NCBI RefSeq assembly: GCF_014839835.1
Contig: NC_071644.1
Coordinates: forward strand, 8,471,266 to 8,535,265
DNA from: Dryobates pubescens
Lineage: Eukaryota; Chordata; Aves; Piciformes; Picidae
DNA: 64,000 bases
Direction of reading: 5' to 3'
Shown one piece after another: positions 57,701 to 64,000 of the stretch (within the stretch, counting starts at the first letter, position 1; every line of letters starts with the position of its first letter). Under the pieces are notes generated by a model that saw only the letters and a list, made by a program, of their open reading frames with translations, did no database searches and was not told the origin of the DNA. The translations under genes and the position numbers were made by a program.

Positions 57701-60700
57701 CTTTCTTTCACCCCCTTTCTTTCTTTCTTTCCCCCCCTTTCTTTCTTTCTTTCCCCCCTTTCTTTCTTTCTTTCCCCCCCTTTCTTTCTTTCTTTCCCCC
57801 CCTTCTTTCTTTCCCCCCTTTCTTTCTTTCTTTCCCCCCTTTCTTTCTTTCTTTTCCCCCTTTCTTTCTTTCTTTCCCCCCTTTCTTTCTTTCTTTCCCC
57901 CCTTTCTTTCTTTCCCCCCTTTCTTTCTTTCCCCCCTTTCTTTCTTTCCCCCCTTTGCTCTTTCTTTCACCCCCTTTCTTTCTTTCTTTCCCCCCCTTTC
58001 TTTCTTTCTTCCCCCCTCTTTCTTTCTTCTTCTATTTTCTCTTTTCTTTTTTTCTTTTCTCCCCCCCCCTCTGTTTTTTCCTCCTTCTTACTAACAGCAT
58101 TAAAAAAACCCAAAAGAATCCCTCCTGTGTTTTCTCAGTAAGCAGCATGTTGGACTTGGCTGTGAGACTTCCATACAGAAGAAGGGATGTGACAGCAAGG
58201 GAAATTCAGCTGTAAATTGTATCTTCATGTACAGACACCTCCTAGGGGCCTCCACACTCTTGCTTGTGCCTCTCCCAACTTTCTATAGTGAAAGTCTACA
58301 AATTGCTTCTCGACTCTTCAAACTCTTCCCCATAAGCCCAAACAAGACTTCTGCATTATTCAGCGGAGAGGGAGCTCTTTGCTCTGTAATGGGGTCTACC
58401 TAGGGACTGGTAAATTAATACTTGTTTACTTATATCCCCCTGCTGTTTTGCTAAACTGCATCCAAAGTGCTCCTCTCAAGATGCATTAAGGGTATCAGCA
58501 TGTTGTTTGTTTATAACCTGGGAGAAGGCATAACAATATAGCTTCTCACCGGGGTGCACACCATCTCCAAATTGAATCAAAGGAAGCAAACTGCTTCTCA
58601 GAACACAGAGCTTCTGGGTAATCAGAATTGCAGATGCTTGAGTGAGCCTTAAAACTCCTCACCACCGACCTGACCTTGCCTATTGTCTTCTTGGAGAGGC
58701 TTGCTCGGAGCTGGGTGTGCTTTGGGAGAGAAACCTGGGGGGAAAGTGCTGAAAAGGACATCCTGGGGTGGACTGTGCAGAGCAATGTGCATTTGTGTGC
58801 CAAACTCTTTTAGCTAAGAATCATAGAATGGCTCAGGTTGGAAGGGACTTCAGAGATCATCTACTCCAACCTCCCCACCATGGGCAGGGACACCTCTCAA
58901 CTGGAATCAGCTGCCCATCCAGCTGCTCCCACAGGGAGCAGGCATCCACAACCTCCCTGGGCAGCCTGTGCCAAAGTCTCTCCACCCTGGTATTGAAGAA
59001 CTTCTTCCTCAGCTCCAGTCTAACCCTGCTCTGCCTCAGCTTCAAACCATCCCCCCCACATCCTGTCTCCAGACACCCTCATGAAAGTCCCTTTGCAGCC
59101 TTCCTGTAGAATCCCTTCAGGTATTGGAAGGCAGCTCCGAGGTCCCCCTGGAGTCTTCTCCAGGCTGAACACCCCCAGCTCCCTCAGCCTGTCCAGCAGC
59201 AGCCCCAAAGGCAAAAAAGATTGAAGCATTTACTGTGAATCAGAAGCTTCAGGTTGATCAAACAAATGAAGAGAACATGAATTCCCCTTCCCCAGAAGCC
59301 AGCTCTGAGCACCATGTAGCTCATACAGAGTACAACAGCAATGATCTTAACTCTAGCTGCTGCCCCTCACCTCCCCTGCATTTCAGTGCTGGGATTAAAG
59401 AGGTGTCATGATAGAGAGACCTGCAAGAATTCCTCCAAGTAGTAAGAAGTAGCAATGGATTATTAGAAACTGAAACAAGGTCACTGCAGTGAAAGGAGCT
59501 TGGATTCAACTCCCTCGTCTGGCTGAAATAAATGCTGAAGTAAGAAGCCAATTTGTTCCTCATTCATCTGATAAATGATCTTCCCACACACTTCTGTTCA
59601 AGGCAAGGCAGAGAAAAATCTCTGCAGCCCAATTTCCCTTCCATTTCTCTCCCCACCAAATCCCCAGATGTGGCATCCAGAAAGGATTGTACCTTACAGA
59701 GGTGCTGCTGTTGCTTAGCATCTACAAAGTTCAGGAGGAACTCCAACTCCCCTTCGTCTCTCTTGGCCAGGATGCTGAAGGAGTGAGCTGCCACTGCCAG
59801 GTTCCTCCTCTTCAGCTGCAGCACTGCCAGCCTTGCACCAGCAAAGTCATCACCAAGGGAGTGGCCAAATGCTTTCTGCAGGTGAGTAAGGGCCTCTTCA
59901 TACCTTCCTGTTGGTTAACACCAGGACAAGCTATGTCACCCTTTCCATGTGGAGAAAGAGACATCAAGGAAACTCACTGAAGCAGGCCTTAGGTTGCCTG
60001 TCCACATCTGAGCATTATTTACTTCACCCATTTGCAGACTCCCCTTGGGAAGTGCTGCACAACAGCCTGTGGCCACTGAGCATCCACTTCTCATTTTCTG
60101 CTCATTCTCTCAGCCTGCTCAGCTGTGCCAAGGAATGGGAACTTACCATTTGCAATCAAAACATCTGTGTAGAAGATGTGGTACTGCACATCCCTGCAAA
60201 TCTTAATGAGTGCTTTTGCAATCAGCAGAAGATCCCTGAGGGTTTCTTCTCTTGAAAGGTCTTTGGTAGCAACGAGCTCAGCTAACGCAGTCCTGCCATG
60301 CTGAAGGAGCCACTGAGTGATCAGCCCTTGGGGTTCATGCTTTAAGGACAGGATGGTTTGGATCACTGCTCCTGCCTCCACCTTCAGTGCTGAGATCAAA
60401 TCTTGCACTGCCTCCTATGTGAGAACAAGAGCAAAACATGAAATGGCAGCAACAGCCAGGCACTGAGAACTTGCTCTTTCAGGTGCTCTCAGGTCTCTAG
60501 CCCAGGTTGCTCAAGGCCTCATCCAACTTGGTCTTGAACAGCTCCAGGGAGGGGACATCCACAACCTCCCTGGACAACCTGTGCCAGTGTCTCCCCACCC
60601 TCACTGGAATTAATTTCTTCCTTATGTCCAGGCTAAATCTGCCCTCTGTGGTGAAGGTTTAGTCTTCCTCTCTCTAGACTTGGGAAAGCAAAGCACTTAT

Positions 60701-63066
60701 GTCAAGTGCCAGCCCGAACAGGAGCCTTCCACTGCCCACATTCTTGGGGGAACTATTTCAGCAAGCCCATGGCAAAGCCTGTGGTACCTTACACTAACAG
60801 TGCTTAACACCATGAGAGAAAGCAGCAGCTAACCCATGTGGTGATGATACCTTCTGCTGCTTCAGAGCAAGGTAAATCAGTCCTCGTCCACTCAGAGCTT
60901 TCACGTTCCTGGGGTCCTCTTTCAGGATGGCATTGAAATCAAAAATGGCAGTTTTCTTCTGGCCAAGGCGGCCATAGCATCGAGCCCTGATGAGAAGACA
61001 ATCCTCAGCATAGCCACCTGCAGGGGAGGAATGCAGCCATGCTCACTTGAAAGCTCTCAAGCCTACTGCTGTAAACCAGGGTGCAATAAATCCCAGTGTG
61101 GACAGACCACTGAGCCCCACCAAGGGGCTTCAAAGAAGCCAAGTTGGAGCAGATGATCCTTGGGGTCTGTTCCAACCTGGCATTCTGTGAAGGCAAAAGG
61201 GTGCTTTAGACCTGCATGTTGTGCTACAGTGACTGCAGGAATGGAAAGCAAGTCCCACTCTATTATTTAGTAGGATGGAATAGGAGCAGCACAAAGGAGA
61301 GAAGAAAGCTCTGAGAGGAAGGTAAGTGAGGATGGAGGCACATGTGGCTGTCTTAATAACGTGGTCAGAAGGTTGCCATTGCCTCGGATAAAACAGCCAT
61401 CCAGATGGGCCTGACTAATTTCCTGCCACACTCCATTTGCACTGGGATTTGTGATACTAAGATTCTTTTCCCCCTGCTCCCACAGAAGTGCTGCCCAACT
61501 GAGCACACAGAGCTGACAGTGAAAATCATGGCCCAGCCATTCACTGGCTGCAGAGCATAGATCTTTCTGCCATCCATGCCCCTTCCTTTCAAAGCAATTT
61601 TGCTAAGGATCTTATTATGCCCAGGGTTGCAATCAATAACTGTGGCATCCCAGTGCTGGGTGATAAATCATCAGTGCCACTGTAAATAGTTTTTCATGGG
61701 GAGGTCAGCAAAGGCAGCGTCTTGCACGGCTGCCCGCAGAGATGAGCCTGCAGACAGGCTCCTAGCAGCTCTTTAGCAGTAATGAGGCTTCATCTCCCTC
61801 CTGAGATGCTCCAAAACTTCTGTACCAAAGGTTATTACCGCTCTGGAGCTCTACCAGTTGGCTCCTATAAAGACAATATCTATTTCTTAACAAGCATCTG
61901 TTCTAGCAGGTGGGGAGCTGATAAGCTGGGATGGCTGGGCTGTGAAAGGGAGCCATCTCCAAGCAATTAACAGGGCTTTGTTCCAGCTTCAGAAACCAGG
62001 CTCTCTGCTTCTCAATGCTGCTGTCACAACATTTGCTCAGAGTGAAAGGCAGGTTTCCATACAAATATGGTTCGACTTGGAACATGCCAGAAGCATTTCC
62101 ATGTTAGCCTGATCTCTCTCCTTAGGAAAAGGCAGGGGAGTGGTGCATGGGAGTGGGTGCTCCACTCTTCTGCACTGGAAGTGCCCAGTCTTTGGTGTGT
62201 TGGAACAAGAGGCAGGTTCCTTGCTGCAAGGATTGTGTTTGCAGCCTGCTCATCCTGGTGAGACAAGAGGCACTACATAAATTTCTTTGGTAGCAAGGTT
62301 TTGGAGGTACTAACTGATGTAATAACAAACTAAGGCTAAAAGAGAGCAGCCTTCTATGTCTATTCTGCTTCTATTCTGCTTCTACTCTACTTCTATTATT
62401 TCTAGTCTGGCTCTGCTTCTGCTCTGCTTCTCTCAAATGGCCTGCAGCTAGCTCTCTTTCAGTAGCTTTTCCAGATTCCTTCCACTTTTAGCATGGGGAT
62501 AATGCAATTTAAAATAAATCTCAGCTGTGCTGCAGGAGGCTTTGATGTGCTGGGAGAAAATCACACGCTGGGTTTTCTGGACAGGTGAAGCAACAGGGCT
62601 GCTGGCCCTGCAGAACCGAACTGAGCCCATTTCAAGGAGTTCTCAAGCTCTTTATGAGACAGGCAGCCCTGCACTCCCTGGCTAATTGCACTATTTCATG
62701 GTCTAGATGAGTTGTCACTTCACACAAATTTTATCCTGCTCTTCACCTGCCTTTGTGAATTTACTGTTTCGGTCTTCCCATCGGGGAAATGACAGCTGCC
62801 AAGAGGCTGGACATGCTTGCCTGCCCTCTGATCTGTGGAAGAACATCTCCTGGCAGTACCTTGAAAACACTACCTGAAGCAATGATGGCAAAGGAAAGGT
62901 AGGCAATGGCCTCCTTGATGTCAGCATCCTCCTGTGTGTTCTTCAGGATGGTCAGTGCTCTGAAGTGGCAGTGCCTTTGCATCAGCTTCCTGTCCTCATC
63001 TTTGAAAATGTCCATGATTGGCAGCAGGCAGGAGGTGTCTCCAATTCTGATCACTTTCTTTAGCAG
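54718..63066 (-). CDS. TTC34: Tetratricopeptide repeat protein 34, last five exons (5' part outside window)
   Basis: Exons in transcript order: 62874-63066, 60851-61017, 60147-60414, 59693-59907, 54718-55236; phases agree and sum to 1362 nt, 453 residues ending CSIH-stop. Tandem TPR units are visible: [20 protein letters not shown] and [20 protein letters not shown] (exons 60851/60147), [14 protein letters not shown] (59907), [40 protein letters not shown] and [20 protein letters not shown] (last exon). TPRs form helical hairpins that bind partner proteins; the role of TTC34 is poorly known. The symbol rests on recalled TTC34 sequence ([30 protein letters not shown]) and on its place next to MMEL1. 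The donor of exon 59693 is AAG|GTACAA: the nearby GTAAGG would run into a stop. The 63066 acceptor (CAAG) is the least certain boundary. More TPR exons are expected beyond 64000. Confidence 0.88.
55380..55648 (+). mobile_element. CR1 LINE fragment in TTC34 last intron
   Basis: GGGCTTACAAGAAAGCTGGG to ACCTTGAGGAACCTGGGCTG; cut off before the usual 3' terminus. Antisense to TTC34. Confidence 0.85.
55649..57000. other. TTC34 last intron, unique part
   Basis: No exon or repeat recognised. Confidence 0.4.
57003..57318 (-). mobile_element. CR1 LINE 3' fragment in TTC34 last intron
   Basis: CACAGACTCCTAGAGGGGCT, GGTTGGAAGGGACCTCAGAG through TGCAGCCTTCCTGCAGGATC. About 315 bp, followed after 140 bp by the pyrimidine satellite. 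Confidence 0.93.
57460..58080. repeat. Polypyrimidine (TTTC)n-C(5-7) satellite in TTC34 last intron
   Basis: About 620 bp in which the plus strand is almost purely C and T: 2-4 TTTC units alternate with runs of five to seven C (period about 14-19 bp). Variant units with TTTGTTC or TTTGCTC and TTTCACCCC start near 57597, 57695 and 57954, marking higher-order duplication. The long 'Phe-Leu-Ser-Phe-Pro-Pro' and 'Lys-Glu-Arg-Lys-Gly-Gly' frames across it are artefacts. Confidence 0.97.
58081..58815. other. TTC34 last intron, unique part beyond satellite
   Basis: Nothing recognised. Confidence 0.4.
58816..59215 (-). mobile_element. CR1 LINE 3' fragment (~400 bp) in TTC34 last intron
   Basis: AGAATCATAGAATGGCTCAG, GGTTGGAAGGGACTTCAGAG through CCCCCAGCTCCCTCAGCCTG. 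Well preserved, with an intact terminus. Confidence 0.94.
60495..60665 (-). mobile_element. CR1 LINE fragment in a TTC34 intron
   Basis: CCCAGGTTGCTCAAGGCCTC, CATCCACAACCTCCCTGG and CCAGGCTAAATCTGCCCTC. Begins about 80 bp from the exon at 60147-60414. Confidence 0.88.
61120..61192 (+). mobile_element. Short-tail CR1 fragment in a TTC34 intron
   Basis: GCAGATGATCCTTGGGGTCT followed by GTTCCAACCTGGCATTCTGT, about 70 bp. Confidence 0.7.
61193..62873. other. TTC34 intron, mostly unique
   Basis: No exon recognised. Contains the imperfect TTCTGCTTCTAT repeat at 62357-62432. Confidence 0.4.
62357..62432. repeat. Imperfect CT-rich repeat, period about 12 bp
   Basis: Repeats of the type TTCTGCTTCTAT, degenerating to TCTGCTCTGCTTC. 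In a TTC34 intron. Confidence 0.75.
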
Positions 63067-64000
63067 CTTGATGATGTGAGAGAAGAAGAGGAAAGATAAG
63101 TGAAGTCATGCTAGTGCTGGACACATAGCTGCCTGCTGTGACAAGTGTGGTCTCACCCAGTGCTTCCCCACCTCTCGCTGGGGCTTAAGCCAGCCAAGGA
63201 CCATGAGTCTCTTCCACTTAACTCCTCAGCTGGCCCTGGTGTAAATGCATGCTGGAGAAAACATTAATTCTTATCTCTCCTCACCACCACAGCAGCTGTG
63301 GAAATCATTCTGGGGGAAAAACATAGCCCTGCCTTGCTCACTTCAGACAGCATCTGTTCCAGACTGGCAGTGAACTGGGTTTATAAATAGAGCTGAGCCA
63401 CAGGATATTGCCCCCCAAAAGGGGAGGATTCTGTGGAACAGAAGGGTTCCAGTGGCTCCTTTTGACTCTAAAGCTGAAAGCAGTGAATTAGTGGCAAATC
63501 AGTGAACTGCTGTGCTTTTCTTGTAGTATTGTCTGTGGGAATCTGGGAAAAGTAGGGATTCCAATCTGAGCCAGAGAAGGCAGGACAAGAACTAAGTTAC
63601 CTTGATGCACCAGACACATCCATTCAACATCTTGCCTTCTCTGCTCTGATTAATAAATACAAGTGTCTGGCTGCTGACGGGGAAGAGTGGGACAAAAACA
63701 TGTGGAAGAGAAGTTTTTGGTGGCACCTTTGTTCCTTTTAGAACTTGTAGAAGGTGCAGATAGGAATCCAGCTCCCATGGACAGCACACGGTCTCTAATG
63801 AAGCCAGGAGATCCGTTAAGAGCCTTCCCAAAGGCAGCAAATGATGCCAAACTTCTGGCGTTTGCTCACAGGGAATGGTGAAGTGCTGGCAACAAAACCT
63901 TCCTCTGTGTGGCTAGCAGAATTGATAGGGGATTTAAAAAAAAAGCAATAGTTCCCTCTGATGGCAGAACCTGGTTAAGTCAGCTCGGGAATCCGTGGTG
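63067..64000. other. TTC34 intronic sequence at window end
   Basis: No further TTC34 exon recognised here; minus-strand open frames of 60-80 codons near 63600-63850 show no TPR pattern. Confidence 0.4.

Noticed and set aside
57418-58215. Long open frames on both strands rich in Phe/Pro/Ser or Lys/Glu/Gly (up to 256 codons)
   Set aside because: They are translations of the TTTC/C-run satellite in all frames, with no unique sequence or domain.
1-64000. Retroviral, LTR or other capsid-bearing elements
   Set aside because: No gag, pol or env-like frames and no convincing paired terminal repeats were seen; all recognised mobile DNA is CR1.

Overview
The window is nuclear DNA from a bird. About 27 short, 5'-truncated CR1 LINE tails (roughly 6.4 kb, 10% of the sequence by my boundaries) and the gene set HES5, MMEL1, TTC34 match an avian microchromosome segment corresponding to human 1p36.32. 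I saw no prokaryotic operon structure, no CRISPR array, no tRNA or rRNA gene and no virus-derived element. The species cannot be read from the sequence; the CR1 load only says Aves with confidence.

Layout. (1) 1.5-15.5 kb: two complete three-exon HES5-like repressor genes lie head to head, one on the minus strand (coding 2373-3388) and one on the plus strand (13842-14604), about 10.4 kb apart between start codons. Both have the same promoter cassette (CCAAT box, RBPJ/CSL site, TATA box) with an identical 45-nt gap from RBPJ site to TATA. The interval between them holds six copies of the RBPJ-type 9-mer TGTGGGAAA, counting the two promoter copies. (2) 15.9-16.3 kb: a CpG-rich patch with a near-consensus CTCF site. 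(3) 18.2-45.3 kb: the complete MMEL1 gene (neprilysin-like M13 zinc metallopeptidase) on the minus strand. All 22 coding exons could be placed with splice sites and phase; they give 753 residues. (4) 45.3-54.7 kb: intergenic DNA with CR1 fragments. (5) 54.7-63.1 kb: the last five exons of TTC34 (tetratricopeptide repeat protein) on the minus strand; the 5' part lies beyond the window. Its last intron holds a ~620-bp polypyrimidine satellite.

The HES5 pair are expected Notch effectors: RBPJ sites receive Notch input and the bHLH-Orange-WRPW proteins repress targets, usually including their own promoters. MMEL1 and TTC34 are not known to act with them; their neighbourhood is conserved synteny. 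The strongest observations are the RBPJ 9-mer cluster between the two genes and the near-identity of their bHLH exons at DNA level while exons 1 and 3 have diverged. The latter suggests gene conversion or very strong constraint on one exon.
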